A stretch of DNA of 64,000 bases from Ditylenchus dipsaci (lineage: Eukaryota > Nematoda > Chromadorea > Rhabditida > Anguinidae), in contig SADC01000015.1 of the NCBI GenBank assembly GCA_004194705.1, positions 1-64,000 on the forward strand, given 5' to 3'. Below the pieces are notes generated by a model that worked only from the letters and a program-made list of their open reading frames with translations, ran no database searches and had not been told where the DNA came from. The position numbers and the translations under genes are program-made. Below, piece by piece: positions 1 to 10,893 of the stretch. The stretch's first letter is position 1, and each line of letters begins with the position of its first letter.

Positions 1-499
1 ATGACACAATTATTCTTTGCAGTAAAAATTTTTACATTTAATTGTCATAAATATCTTAATGATACCTCATCAGAAAGCCCGTAACCTGCACTTTCTTTTA
101 AGTTATGTATTACAGTATTCGATGATAAAAATCGACGATATTTGCTCTCTTGAAGTATCATACTTGAAAATTTGGGATTTGTTGGTTCGTAAAGGCAGCT
201 GCCCTGCAAATATGATTTTTTTTCTTAATTTTTTTCATTATCGTGTTCAGCGTAAATTCGTCACAAAGATGTACTCTTAGTGCAATCAGGCATTCCAGTG
301 TTAGGGGGGGGGGGGGGGAGTGGTGGTGTCGGAATGCTACAATTTTCACGGGTTTTCTTTGTTCGTGGCTTTACGCATTACATTTGTTGATAGTAGGTGG
401 TTAAAACAGGATTAGAAGTATTCCCCGGACGATTAATTTGTTATTTGTTTGTTAATAATTTCGAAAAATGCTGAAAAAAAGTTAAAAACAAATGTGTTC
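1..499. other. Gene-free AT-rich flank
   Basis: No open frame here has exon-like composition, splice sites or a recognisable domain. The only notable feature is a run of about 14 G near 305-318. The stretch is outside the duplicated block, so there is no second copy to compare. Confidence 0.6.
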
Positions 500-1146
500 G
501 GCGGTAGGCGGCAAAGCCACATTTTGGCTATTTCACCACGGCGAAAAGCCACTTTTTGTCTTTTGACCGCAGCGAAAAGTCAGCTTTTTGTTTTAAGACC
601 AGCGCTATGGTATGTAGATTGCAGTTTATAATAGGAACTAAAATATGCTGTTGCCGCAGATGCGCAATTTGTAGGTGCTAAAACCTGCATGGAAAACACT
701 CGCTAAAAAGTCTATACTACTACGAGGATAAGAACCTGTGACCACCATATCTTGGTCCCCCGAAGCAATTTGAAATTGACCCCGACTGTGGTTTTATACC
801 ACTGTGCCCGTAACTTTGTGACAAAATTTTTTTTTGACATACACACAGATCCAGTGCATGGTAAAGGAGATTACACCAGTTTAAAAACCCAATCACCACC
901 AATATCACATTAACTTTATTAGCTTTCTATAACAACAAAGCGATAACATTTAACAATAAAGCAACTAATCCAGCTTAACATAGAAGAGTTTGATGTATGA
1001 TTACAATACTTAATTTAATACGTTCTATAAAGCACAAAAAACAAAAAATGATTGTTTTACGGCCGCGGTCAAAAATGCACGCGGTTGAAACTTTTTGGCT
1101 TTTTTGCCGCGGCGAAAATGCCAAAACTGGTTTTCCGCCTACCGCC
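500..1146. mobile_element. Foldback-like element with GC-rich repetitive arms
   Basis: The left arm starts GGCGGTAGGCGG at 500 and continues with degenerate repeats of the type CGGCGAAAAGCCA to about 600. The right arm (about 1050-1146) is its inverted counterpart and ends CCGCCTACCGCC. The roughly 450 bp between the arms has no convincing coding sequence. The arms are inverted repeats built from short tandem units, the architecture of Foldback-type elements. I could not identify a target-site duplication, so the ends are approximate. Confidence 0.6.
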
Positions 1147-1655
1147 ATAAGTTCACGAGTGGTCGCGAACTTCTGAACAACCTGATATTTTTATTGACAT
1201 TCTGTTACAATATACTGTTTATAACAATGTCACATTAAATCTTTGCAGTCTTAAAGAGTCTAAAAATTTTGAAGTCGTTTTTTCGAATTTTCGGGTACTC
1301 AAAATCAAAAATAAATAAATCGGTTGAGCATGTGATAATTCAATAAAAAGTTTGTGTAAGCTGAGAAATGGGTTCATATAAAACACGATTATTAGAGGGT
1401 GAAAAGTTCATCAAGTAAAATCATGATCGGTATTTGTTTTAAAAAAAAAAAAGAATTGTTAATCTTTTTTTCAATTTTATAGGCATATGATGCCTTGGTT
1501 ATATTAAAAAAAGTAAACTAGAGAATAAACATCGGCTGCCCGGCGGATTTTCGAAGGGGCCCCCTCAACCCGAACAAGTGCCACACAAACTATTTTTACT
1601 TGGCTTAAAAAAATGTTTTATACAAAGTGTAATTTCGCAAAAAATAAGGGATAAT
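1147..1655. other. Intergenic, no feature recognised
   Basis: AT-rich DNA with an A-run near 1440. I see no exon, RNA gene or clear repeat on either strand. Confidence 0.5.
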
Positions 1656-1659
1656 CATT

Positions 1660-3140
1660 TTTTTATGGCGCGAATTTACTTTATTTTGTCAGAAATTTAC
1701 ATTATTGTGGCACAAATACACCTCTTATGGCGCAAATAAACTTTTTTGAGGCGCAAAAGAAGTTTGGTTCTAACAAACTTTTTGGCGAAATACGCTTTTT
1801 ATTGCTCAGAATTACTTTTTCTTAGGCGGCACGTGCCCCCCGTCAGATTTTTTCTCAAAACGGTGTAGGTAAAATGGCCTCAAAAATTTGAAAAACGGTG
1901 TAGGTAAAATGGCCTTAAAAATTGAAAAACGTGTAGGTAAAATGGCTATAAATGGCCTGATGCCCCCCCCCCCCCCGTCAGAAATTCCTGCGTACGCCAC
2001 TGCCTATGAGTATGTACCCCGAGGGTTAATGCCTCAAGGATATATACCCCTAAAAACAGGAGTAAACGGGTACCCATACTAGGGATGGAAGATGGCCTAT
2101 TTGGGACGGGATGGCTGAAAAATTTACTTTGGATGTGGATCCGAGACGGTAAAAATTCCGGGGTGCGACAATGATTTACTCGGTCAGACACAACAGGAAA
2201 TTTGGCAACAAGAATCAGTTTTCAAAAATATGCAAAATATTTTGTCTCAGTTTCACATCACGGACAGAAGCTAGATATTGTCAAGTATATACTCAAGGAT
2301 ATTCTTAATTGAAAACCCTAATATTTACTAAAAATTTTGCGAGAGTTTCAAATGAAACAGAATAGACTGAACTTCGACATGATTATTCGAATTCGGAAGA
2401 CGGGACAAACTTTCAAAAGCATGACGGGAAAATAAATTCTGGTATGCGAAATTAAACCGGGACAGTACAGACTCGAAAAATTTTCTGATACGAAATCCGG
2501 GACGCAAAACCCTTCGAGATGGGACGAGATAGGGCGTCGCGACTGTTCTTCATACCTAATCTATACCACAGTTCATTAACTGCTGAACGAGGCAAGTACG
2601 CCTGAGGGCTCCGACCCGAGGTATAGGATGGGGTATATACCAACATTGGTTTATACTACCAGCCATTTGAAAATTGACTTGAAACAGGTCACTTTATTCG
2701 ATTCATCAAATGCCTGTTCTCGGACTTTAAGAGTCAAGGCTGATTTTGATATGTGTGACCTATGTGATTGTGATTACCATCATTTATCTAGGTTTCATCG
2801 TGAATGGATGTAGGAAGGTTAGCGGCCATCACGCACCTATTTAAAACTGGTTTCCGTTTCAGTAACATGTGCAATTTAGTTAAAAAATAAAATTTTAAAT
2901 TTTTGAAATAAATAAGAAGAAAGATGATATGATGTAATTGTGCAAGAAAAGTAAATTTGCACCGAGAAAAACTGAATTTGCACCAAGAAGAAGTAAATTC
3001 GTGACAAAAAATTAAATTTGCGTCGAAAATTTTTTATTTAAAGCGCCATAAAAAATTGTATTTGCGCCGAAACAAATTTTACGCCAAAAAAGGGTAATTT
3101 GCGCCAAATAATATTTGCGCTATGAAGAAGTGTATTTGTA
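1660..3140. mobile_element. Possible large foldback element with (G)GCGCAAAT arms
   Basis: The left arm (about 1662-1800) repeats degenerate units such as TGGCGCAAATAAAC. The right arm (about 2937-3140) carries the inverted unit, GTAAATTTGCGCC-like, many times. The 1.1 kb between has no recognised gene but holds other repeats, including three copies of an AAACGGTGTAGGTAAAATGG-type unit (1858-1940). The arms are degenerate and I found no target duplication, so a single-element interpretation is inference. Confidence 0.4.
1855..1995. repeat. Short tandem repeat plus interspersed-repeat end
   Basis: Three units of about 33 bp share the core GTGTAGGTAAAATGGC at 1863, 1903 and 1931. They are followed by a run of about 13 C and then AAATTCCTGCGTACGCCACTG, which has the look of the terminus of a dispersed repeat next to a homopolymer. 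I cannot assign it to a named family. Confidence 0.5.
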
Positions 3141-3149
3141 AAATTCTGT

Positions 3150-3225
3150 GACCTGCGACCATGAATCCGAAATTGACAAAACGGAATCCCGTTCAGGTCA
3201 ATTTCGGGATCCAGGTTCGCAGGTC
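3150..3225. repeat. 76-bp near-perfect hairpin; left edge of copy A
   Basis: The sequence starts GACCTGCGACC and ends TTCGCAGGTC, and the halves pair over most of about 36 bp per arm around a short spacer. Related copies are at 6518-6593, 36720-36796 and 40104-40179. The copy at 36720 is the first sequence after the N gap, so this hairpin marks the start of both copies of the large duplicated block. Confidence 0.85.
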
Positions 3226-3331
3226 CAAAATATAGTAAAATTGTGCCATGAAAAATCATGATCTTAAGATAAATACCTGGCTTTTCCTCTCTGCCTTTTC
3301 CCCTTGACTAAATTATATCGATTGATTATAG

Positions 3332-4581
3332 GAGTCAACGAGGTCGCAAAATACGCCACTCTTCAACATACCAATTTTAAGACCGAAGCTTTTCTGCACA
3401 GCAAGTTATCCGGGAGATTCGGTTTTTTCCAAGAAGAAATGGACGCACTTTACCTGAAAGTACCAACAAGTGACGAGAACAAGGAGAAAATTCGAGAGTG
3501 GTATGAGGATACTATCTTTTCTCTCAGGCCGGTGACAAAAAGAGCTATATGATCCCTTCGCAATAATAAATGTGCTGCAGAGCAAACAGTTAATTAATCA
3601 TCGCAATCCAGCGGAAGCCGATGAGCTAATCAAGCCCTTGTTCAGACTTGAAAAGTTCAGGAACTTCGTTGAAGTAAGTCTTTTTGTTTTGACTGTTTTT
3701 TCATAGTCCAAATTCACGATGTAAAACATTCTGAAATTAGATGAAATGACAAGTCACAAAATGCCATAAAAAAGCCATAAAATGATTAAATATTTTCAGA
3801 AGCTCCTTGAAGGCCAGGATATCGAAGTGAACTTCAACAATCTACAAATGGACAATGATGATATGGATGGCCTTAGAAGACTGGGAAAATTGGCGTCACC
3901 AAAATTATACACCATCCCAATCAGCAATGAACAGTTTTCTCAAGTACCTCTTTTGGACTGGTTTCCTTTCTCACAGCAATTCCAAACTTGACAAAGTACC
4001 CAAAATTCCTTTCAAATATTTCCACTTTATGACATATCAAAATAAGGTCCGTCTACCGAACATGCAATCGTGAAATACTCAAAAAACACTTAATCGTCTT
4101 CCAAGAGCAAGTACAACGAATTTCCTGGCATTTGGTGGATGCCGTAACGGAAGCCTTGATGAAACTTTTGAAAAATGTGGACAATGAGGACCTCAAAGAT
4201 CTAGAAATGGCCATCAAGAAATGATAGGTTCTTTGGAGTTGAAGGATGTTAGTTTGCCGGCCGGTGGGCTTCACTCCAACGAGTATATTAACCAGTCTCT
4301 TGTCGTGTTGGGGGTATCCAAGCCCGCCAGCATAGAATAGGAGTGGAGGTGTCATTTCCAATCATGGCCAAAGATCGCTCAGGAGTTGTACGGGCCAGAG
4401 CCGACCTTGTGATGATAAATAAGAAGAATAGTTCAGGATTTATCACAATGTTTACACACAATGAGGATGTAAGCAAGGGACTCGCCCGTCGGAGGAATAC
4501 ACTCAAATCTTTGAGCCAGTCACCGAAGTTCAGAACATCAAACGGGTATCCATAAACGTCAACAGCAAGACAAGTCAGTGA
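3332..4581 (+). CDS. Unrecognised protein gene, C-terminal exons (copy A)
   Basis: I do not recognise this gene. A first visible exon (3332-3673) follows a TTATAG acceptor and ends at a GTAAGT donor. A second (3800 to the TGA at 4579-4581) follows TTTTCAG. The frame is interrupted by several 1-bp indels that differ from copy B. Taking the intact version at each site gives a continuous acidic/basic soluble protein with a helical segment (DAVTEALMKLL, NEDLKDLEMAIKKM). The C-terminal part contains RIGVEVSFPTMAK and RARADLVMINKK, where E.. and ADLV..NKK weakly resemble a PD-(D/E)XK nuclease core; that is a guess. There is no signal peptide or membrane span. The start lies upstream of the block or is missing. 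Confidence 0.6.
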
Positions 4582-4639
4582 ATGTACTTTGCAAAGCGGC
4601 TTCAAAAACTATTCCTTAGCAACAAACACAACTGAGATT

Positions 4640-5500
4640 CAAATATACTCTCTTTAAAAATATTGTTCATATTCTTTTTTTTGTATTCGCTTGTTTGCTG
4701 AAATTATTGGTTGTTCGGAAAGTTTGCGGGATTTTGTAATAGTCCCCTGTTGTGTTTTTGGTGTTTTGGTTTTTCTTATTATGCTGCTGGTTCAAACCTT
4801 TTTTATTGTTTTTAGATAGATAATAATCATCATCGACAATTTATGCTAATACTGTTTCATCATAGGCCTAATGAGACTAAAGGGTTAACTATCCATTGGC
4901 GATCTTTTTTCAAACAAACTTTTCAAACTTTCAATTGGAAATCGCAATTGCGACAGTGAAAATTTTCGTAAAGTCGTTTTTTATGCCAAAATATAATCCT
5001 GAAGCCAAATCTTTTGAGACCTTATCGAAATAATTTTCATAGTTTGCAATATTGCATAGGACTGATCGTTCTTTTAGGCTGACTAAATGAACGTGAGTTT
5101 AGAACATAAACACCCTCGTAAAAATTATTTGGATCAGATCTTAAATCGAATTCTTATTGAAAATAATATGTTAGCATAAAAAGTGATTTTCCGAAAAATT
5201 TTATTGTCGAAATTGTCGATATTCAATTTTAAGTTTTAAAAGATTGTTCAAAGAAAGTCTCGGATCGATAGCTCACCCTCCAGTCTCATTAGGCTTAGCA
5301 TCGAGCAGGAAGAGCATGAAGTTTCGTATATGATTTTATCCATCTGAAAACATAAAATGGTTTAAAAGCAACAACGTTGCAAGAAAAAATCGGAAACCAA
5401 AACGGCAAAAAGACACAACAGGAAGGACTATTAGAAAATTCCGCGAACTTTCCGAATAACCTAATATTTGAATAATATGAGAGACGAAACACATGTAATT
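4640..5500. mobile_element. Inverted-repeat element, two nested pairs of arms (copy A)
   Basis: The left segment 4690-4810 (TTGTTCGGAAAGTTTGCGGG, TGTTGTGTTTTTGG) pairs with the inverted segment 5340-5470. An inner pair, AGGCCTAATGAGACT at 4864 and AGTCTCATTAGGCTTAGC near 5281, lies inside it. No coding function is apparent. The same structure is at about 38210-39090. The exact ends and any target duplication were not resolved. Confidence 0.6.
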
Positions 5501-6390
5501 TAAATTTTTTCGTTTATAATTATAACTTTTTTCGTTTATGATTCATCTTCTTACCAGTGATTTGTCTTCCTTGTCGTGTACTTGTCCTGGTGATGTCTTG
5601 GCCGGTTTTTTTATGTACGTGAGTTTAGAACATAAGTGCCAAATATTTAAAAAAGAGAATAAGGGCATGCAAAGGCCATTGCTTGCAAAGGGTGAATTTA
5701 ACGTTTCATATTTTGAAGAATCTGTTGCGAACCAGTAATTTGAGTAAAAGTCAACTGTGAAATCGTTAATCACAAAATGAAGACAAGCGAAAGCCCTCTT
5801 TAGTAGCATCAGCGATCCAGATGAAAATTCTAAAAATTGATATGTAGACAAAAGCAAGCCAGCAAAAATACCAAAATTATAAATGAAAGCGCATGAAAAT
5901 ATTTAACGACAAAGAAAAAACTAATGATTCCCGCCTTTTATCCGTGTAACACACAAGCATGTCCTTGAAAAGACCATGGTTTTTGGACACAGCGGCATTT
6001 CCGAAATTTGAATTGGCGAGGGACACTTTGTTACTCCAGAAATATTCAATCAATTAATTTTCAAATTATTTTTGGTTTGCACTCACTCAAAGTCCCCAGT
6101 GAGCTCACTGAGGTAACTTTGAGTAAGAGTAGTCAAAATCTCGAATTTTTGCAGATAAAAATTCAATTCCGGCTGCACATTACAGACCCAAAAATAAAAA
6201 TGAGGTGAAGATCATAAATATCAAAAACTGAAATTTCCTTTTTTAAAAAAAGTTATAGTAGAATTTCCAAATTATCACTCAACTGTGAGTGCAAACACTG
6301 GTACTAACCATGACTACTCCTATGATTCACAGATATTCCTGGACTAAGACACATATTTTTATTGGAGATGGCATTTAGGATTTCGAGATT
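5501..6390. other. Intergenic with a solo MITE arm
   Basis: No gene recognised. At 5964-6030 there is a half copy of the ACCATGGTTTTTG / GAATTGGCG repeat, found as full palindromes near 11900-12110 and 13700-13877. The rest is AT-rich and unassigned. Confidence 0.5.
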
Positions 6391-6721
6391 TTTCGAAACG
6401 TACTTCTGACTCATTTTTTAACAAACATGGATAACTGAAAATTTCACAATTTTCAGCTACTTTTTGTTCCTCTATCTATTGTACATTTTACTTTTTGAAT
6501 TTTTTCTAAGAATTGTAGACCTGCGACCATGAATCCCGAAATTGACAAAACGGGATCCCGTTCAGGTTAATTTAGGGATCCAGGTTTGCAGGTAGAAAAT
6601 TTTTTTAATGAAATTCGAAAAATAAAATACACAATAGATAGAGGAATAAAAAGTAGCTTAAGGTTGTGAAATTTTCAGCTATCCATGTTTGTTAAAAAAT
6701 GGGTCAGAATTGCGTTTGAAA
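6391..6721. mobile_element. Palindromic MITE centred on the 76-bp hairpin (copy A)
   Basis: The left arm 6391-6517 (CAAACATGGATAACTGAAAA, CTCTATCTATTG) and the right arm 6594-6721 (CAATAGATAGAGG, TATCCATGTTTG) are inverted repeats of about 125 bp. The 76-bp GACCTGCGACC hairpin sits exactly between them, giving a palindrome of about 330 bp. It has no coding capacity. The copy B equivalent is around 39977-40307. Confidence 0.8.
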
Positions 6722-6857
6722 GTAAAATCCCGAAATCCCGAAATAATTTATATTTTTAAATGAAAATAAAAAATAATTCGAAAAAACATTGGGTAATAGT
6801 TAAATTTAGTATTAAAATAATTATTTCTAGTACCAAAATTTAACTTATTAGCATATA

Positions 6858-7698
6858 CAGTTGCGGACAATTGATAGCGGACGGTGTCTTTATTTTTAAT
6901 GTTTCTGTTTTTTCGCGAAAATTATTTTAGACATTGTAAAAATCATTATATACCATTTTGTAGAACACTTCAAGGGCTACAATTATGACTACTTACTTTT
7001 GTAAAAAATTAGTAATACGAAATTGGTCCATTCCATTTCAAAATTACTTGGTTTTTTTGCCCGACAAATGATAGCGGACGATTTATTTATTTAAGCTAAT
7101 TAATTTTATTTTTCTGTGTATTGTCAACTTTGATGACTATTTGTAAGCCCTGTTCCTCAGCTACAATTTGATAGGTCAAACTTTTTTTTTTGAATTATTA
7201 TACGAAAAGTTATGACCATAAAAATAAATGTCCATTTCTAGTCAAAATCAAATAAAATGTAAGGAAAATGGTTGTTTGACCACATAATTAAGAGCTTTTC
7301 TCCTAAAATCAAAATTTACGCCCTTATGCATTTTTTGAAAGCTCTATGATTTCTCTACATAATGACATTTTGATCGTTGTCGTAGGACCACTCTGCACTG
7401 AGATACGGATAGGTTGAAGTTGAAAACCCTGAAAATGGCTTAAAATAAGGCAAAACGGCAGTTTTTCAGGGTTTTCAACTTCAACCTATCTGTATCTCAG
7501 TGCAGAGTGGTCCTACGGCAACGATCAAAATGTCATTATGTACTAATTTTTTACAAAAAGTAAGTAGTCATAATTGTAGCCCTTGAAGTGCTCTACAAAA
7601 TGGTATATAATGATTTTTACAATGTCTAAAATAATTTTTGCGAAAAAACAGAAACATTAAAAATAAAGACACCGTCCGCTATCAATTGTCCGCAACTG
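6858..7698. mobile_element. Tc1/mariner-type foldback MITE, TA target (copy A)
   Basis: The element starts CAGTTGCGGACAATTG and ends CAATTGTCCGCAACTG, with TA on both sides (6856-6857, 7699-7700). The terminal arms are about 160 bp and nearly perfect. A second inverted pair of about 80 bp (GTAGGACCACTCTGCACTGA, 7382-7430, and its complement at 7490-7520) forms the centre. The left half has an extra 330 bp (about 7020-7350) that includes a second TIR-like motif, ATGATAGCGGACG. TA duplication and CAGT termini fit a non-autonomous Tc1/mariner derivative. Copy B: 40444-41289. Confidence 0.8.
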
Positions 7699-7798
7699 TA
7701 TACGGTATTAGGTTTTAACAGATAAAACAGATATGATTAGCTACATACATTCACTTGTATTCTAAATTATTTTGTCTGTTCAAAATTCTCTTAAAGCA

Positions 7799-9940
7799 AT
7801 GTCCGCCAGCAATTTTTTGCCAACGGAAGTGCTGCTTGATGTATGCGCATTTGTGGATGTTTCTCAGTCTAAACATTTAATCTTTTGTTCCAGACGCTTT
7901 TCTGCAGCTATTAATCATCGAATTAAGTTGCAAGTTGAAAAGGTTGGCATATGTATATTTTAAGGCAATTAAATGTACTTACTATTAGTAAGTTACTAAC
8001 GGTACGTACCATTTCGATACCATGCCCATTTCGATGCCAGGACATTCCGATGCCGGCCGCTTCGATGCTGGAACGTTTCGATGCCGGGACATTTCATTTC
8101 CACCTGTCACGAGAAGTACCCACACTAGGTTTCAGCGTTCGGCTAGGTGAGGTTCAGTAGTTTCTGTGATAGGGTGGCTGGCCGCCCTATTACTTTCTTG
8201 TGGCAGGATGACTTAGTGCGGCATCAAAATATCCCGGCATCGAAATGTCCCGGCATCGAAATGGGCGTGTCCGACTTACTAATAATAGATCAGGGCTCTC
8301 AAGTATTGGTTTTTAAAGACAGATCTTTTGTTTTGCAGACCAAATTTTTACATTAAAATCTTTATATTTGACATACACAAAACTTATCAAATTATTGCAA
8401 AATAATAAAAATTTATTTCGTCCATAAACCTTACCTATTACCGTTTTACTCGAATATAACTATCCGGCTTAAGTATCTAATCATGTTTTCACTCAAAGAA
8501 TGGTTGAAAGTGCTTTTTCGAGTGTTTTTACATCTGAAACGTGTAAAAATAGGCTAAGCTGTACGATCCACCAAATTCTGAAAAAACTGTTTGCTGTTTT
8601 ATACCCTCTTACTTGTGTAAAACACATTTCAGGTTGCGGAAAGGCATTTAGCGTTTTTTGAAAAAAAATAAATAAAATTTTAATTTTTTGCCTTGGTCAC
8701 CCCTGTTGTTTCGAAATTTGACTGTTTTTAACTGTTTTACGATAAGTCTTTTTGGGGCGTAATCGTTTTGCCAATGAGATCATTTTGCCAGTGGCGTTTT
8801 TTTGCCAATGAGATCATTTTGCCAGTGGCGTATTTTTGCCAATGAGATCACTTAGCCAATGGTATGTTATCGCTAATATCTTCTTTTCTCAAGTACTCTT
8901 TTCCTTTTTCAGGCAAATCACCACTCATTTTCTGGCTCATTTCACTGGCTAACATACCACTGGCAAAGCTTTTCATTGGCGAAATGATTACGCCCTGTTT
9001 TTTCAGGCTTAAGCGAGGGTGGGACAAATTTAAACGCTCAACCGTGTTCCGCGAACCGGAAATTGGTGAAATTTGCTAATGTCCACCCCACTCTCCTGGC
9101 GTCTAAGTATCTAAAAATGAAAACAACAGGAGGACCAAGGCAGGAAGTCAAAAGTTTGAACTTTTTCAAAAAAAATTCTAAATGCATTTCTGCAACCTAA
9201 AAATGTTTTAAAGTATGTTAAAAAAACAACAAAAAGCATGTTCTAGGGCTTTTTGAGAACTGGCTGGATTGTACAGTTTCGCCTGTTTTTATGTTAAAAC
9301 GCCCAAAAAAGTACTTTAAATCACTTTTGAGTAAAAACAAATAGCAGGTATACAGCTTGTCTAATAAAAACGGCACCATTTTCAAATAAAAGAATGGTTG
9401 AAACGGAAGGAGTAGTGTTCGCAAAATCACTTTGCGACAATTCAGTTTTGACCAAAATTGTTAGCAATATTCGGCAAATATTTACCGAATATTGCAAATA
9501 ATTTTGCCTCTTATTGAATTGACGCAAAGTGATTTGGTGAACACTACTCCTGCCCGATGACACTCGATCGGAAATGTTAAAAGGCAGCAATCTAAAAATG
9601 CACAGTCTTTATGGGACTTTTACAAAAACTTGTTTTTTCAGCTTCAAGCAGTGTTTGACAACCACTATGCCACTTACTTGCACTTTCAGACCCAGGATAT
9701 TGAAATAGTTAGTGAAGTCGTGGTCGCTTTTATCTTATGATGGAGATTGATAACCAGCTCGAGCTACAAATCAGCAGTCTGAAAGCCCACCCACAATTTA
9801 GTCAGAGAGCAGATCTTCAACAGCAAGAAGTTGACTTAAGCACGAGAAAATTCTACCACCTAATTCTGCTGCGAGAGCTTAATCGTGAGCTTAATGCAGA
9901 TGCCGAGCGAATGCATGTGAAGGACGACTACTTGGTTTAG
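7799..9940 (+). CDS. Small two-exon F-box-like gene (copy A, frameshifted)
   Basis: Exon 1 (7799-7942) starts at an ATG and encodes MSASNFLPTEVLLDVCAFV..., with LPTEVLLDV and, further on, FCSRRFSAAIN. This is the pattern of an F-box (LP-E-L hydrophobic core followed by C-RF). F-box proteins usually link targets to SCF ubiquitin ligases through Skp1. Exon 2 (9642 to the TAG at 9938-9940) follows a TTTTTTCAG acceptor in matching phase 0. It encodes about 100 residues rich in charged and Gln residues (QISSLKAHPQF, REL.RELNADAERMH) with no domain I recognise. Copy A lacks one A near 9715 (GTGAAGTCG), which breaks exon 2; copy B is intact. The 1.7-kb intron is full of foldback repeats. The joining of the exons is inference from phase. 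Confidence 0.55.
7979..8289. mobile_element. Foldback element with GGCATCGAAATGTCCC-type arms (copy A)
   Basis: The left arm repeats GCCCATTTCGATGCCAGGAC-like units four to five times (8008-8100). The right arm (8220-8270) repeats the complement, CCCGGCATCGAAATGTCC. The outermost bases CTATTAGTAAGT and ACTTACTAATAATAG also pair. It lies in the intron of the F-box-like gene. Copy B equivalent: about 41571-41880. Confidence 0.7.
8755..8995. mobile_element. Foldback element with TTTGCCAATGAGATCA arms (copy A)
   Basis: The left arm starts GGGGCGTAATCGTTTTGCC and repeats TTTTGCCAATGAGATCATT / TTGCCAGTGGCG two to three times. The right arm is the degenerate complement and ends ATGATTACGCCC. It lies within the F-box-like gene intron. 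Copy B equivalent: about 42347-42590. The open frame across it is a repeat artefact. Confidence 0.7.
9409..9550. mobile_element. Palindromic MITE, GGAGTAGTGTTC ends (copy A)
   Basis: The terminal 12 bp GGAGTAGTGTTC is matched by GAACACTACTCC, and inner segments (AAATCACTTTGCG / CGCAAAGTGATTT; CAATATTCGG / CCGAATATTG) also pair. The whole 142 bp can fold into one hairpin. It lies just upstream of exon 2 of the F-box-like gene. Copy B: about 43001-43142. Confidence 0.75.
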
Positions 9941-10890
9941 TTGGTGCATGGGAGGTCCGGCGTCTCACTGAAAAATGTTTGAATTAACGAGTAAACTTTT
10001 CAAGGCAAAAATTTAAAAGCATTTCGTGTCGGGACAAATTTTTGTGGATCAATTCGGTGTGGATCAATTCGATGTGGATCAATTCGGTGCCGCCCAGCCC
10101 TGAGATAACCTGGTATTCCCGGGGATTTTTGACCATAAGTTTTCCAATTTGTATGTTGATTCTGATAATCATCGGTACTTTCAATAACATAAATGAATAG
10201 ATAAGTAAGTAATTATGTCGATTAAATTAATTATGGTCACCTTGATTACCGTAATAAAGTTTATCAAACTAAAAATTTAAAAAAAATATGGTAACAAAAT
10301 TGGTGCGCCCCCCTCCCATCAAAGTGTAAGAGGTCCAACAGCCTCTTTTTATAACCAAACAAGCTTAACCAAAAATTGTTTATAATGAACTGAAAAAAGT
10401 AAAAGTGCTACCACACACCGACAACGAAATTGCTATAAACAAATGATAGAAAACATTCGAAACTGGTTTTATAAACAATTTTCGCGGTAGTTTCACAACT
10501 ATTTGAAGTTTAAATGAATAGCATGGTTTGAATTTCAAGCCATGCTTTATTTACAGTCGCCTCTCGATATGACGGACTTTAAGGCAAATTTATACGAGGC
10601 CCGGTACACTTTAAAGTGTACACATATACACTTTTAACCATTTTGTAAGCAAAAAATGTTTGGTATAAAAATGATTAAAATTTTTTGCCTTAGTCCCCTT
10701 CTGATTTTGTTGAAACTTTTATACCTCCGAATTTCGAAAAGCATTTCAATTTATCTTATTTTTTTCATCTACCAACTTTAGGCTTGGTCAAGGGTGGATG
10801 ATATACAGGGTTTTAAAACTTCAATAAAAAACTTTTTTTGCGAAAACAACAGTTGGCGGCAAATCATATTTTTTTCGCCGTACCCATTTT
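9941..10890. other. Intergenic with small repeats
   Basis: Three tandem copies of a 16-bp unit GTGGATCAATTCGGT(G) lie at 10043-10092. A hairpin-prone segment with ATAAACAATTTTCGCGGTAG follows at 10390-10500, and an unpaired TA-CAGTCGCCTCTCGATATGAC end near 10553. No gene recognised. Confidence 0.5.
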
Positions 10891-10893
10891 TTT

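Noticed and set aside
1946..2191. Minus-strand frame with QWRTQEFL as a gene
   Set aside because: The peptide arises from the end of a dispersed repeat next to a poly-C run; no exon signals.
4053..4605. Minus-strand frames of about 100 codons
   Set aside because: They are antisense shadows of the exon at 3800-4581.
8864..9079. 71-codon open frame present in both copies
   Set aside because: Most of it lies over the arm of a foldback element. Identity between copies here is explained by the low divergence of the whole region.
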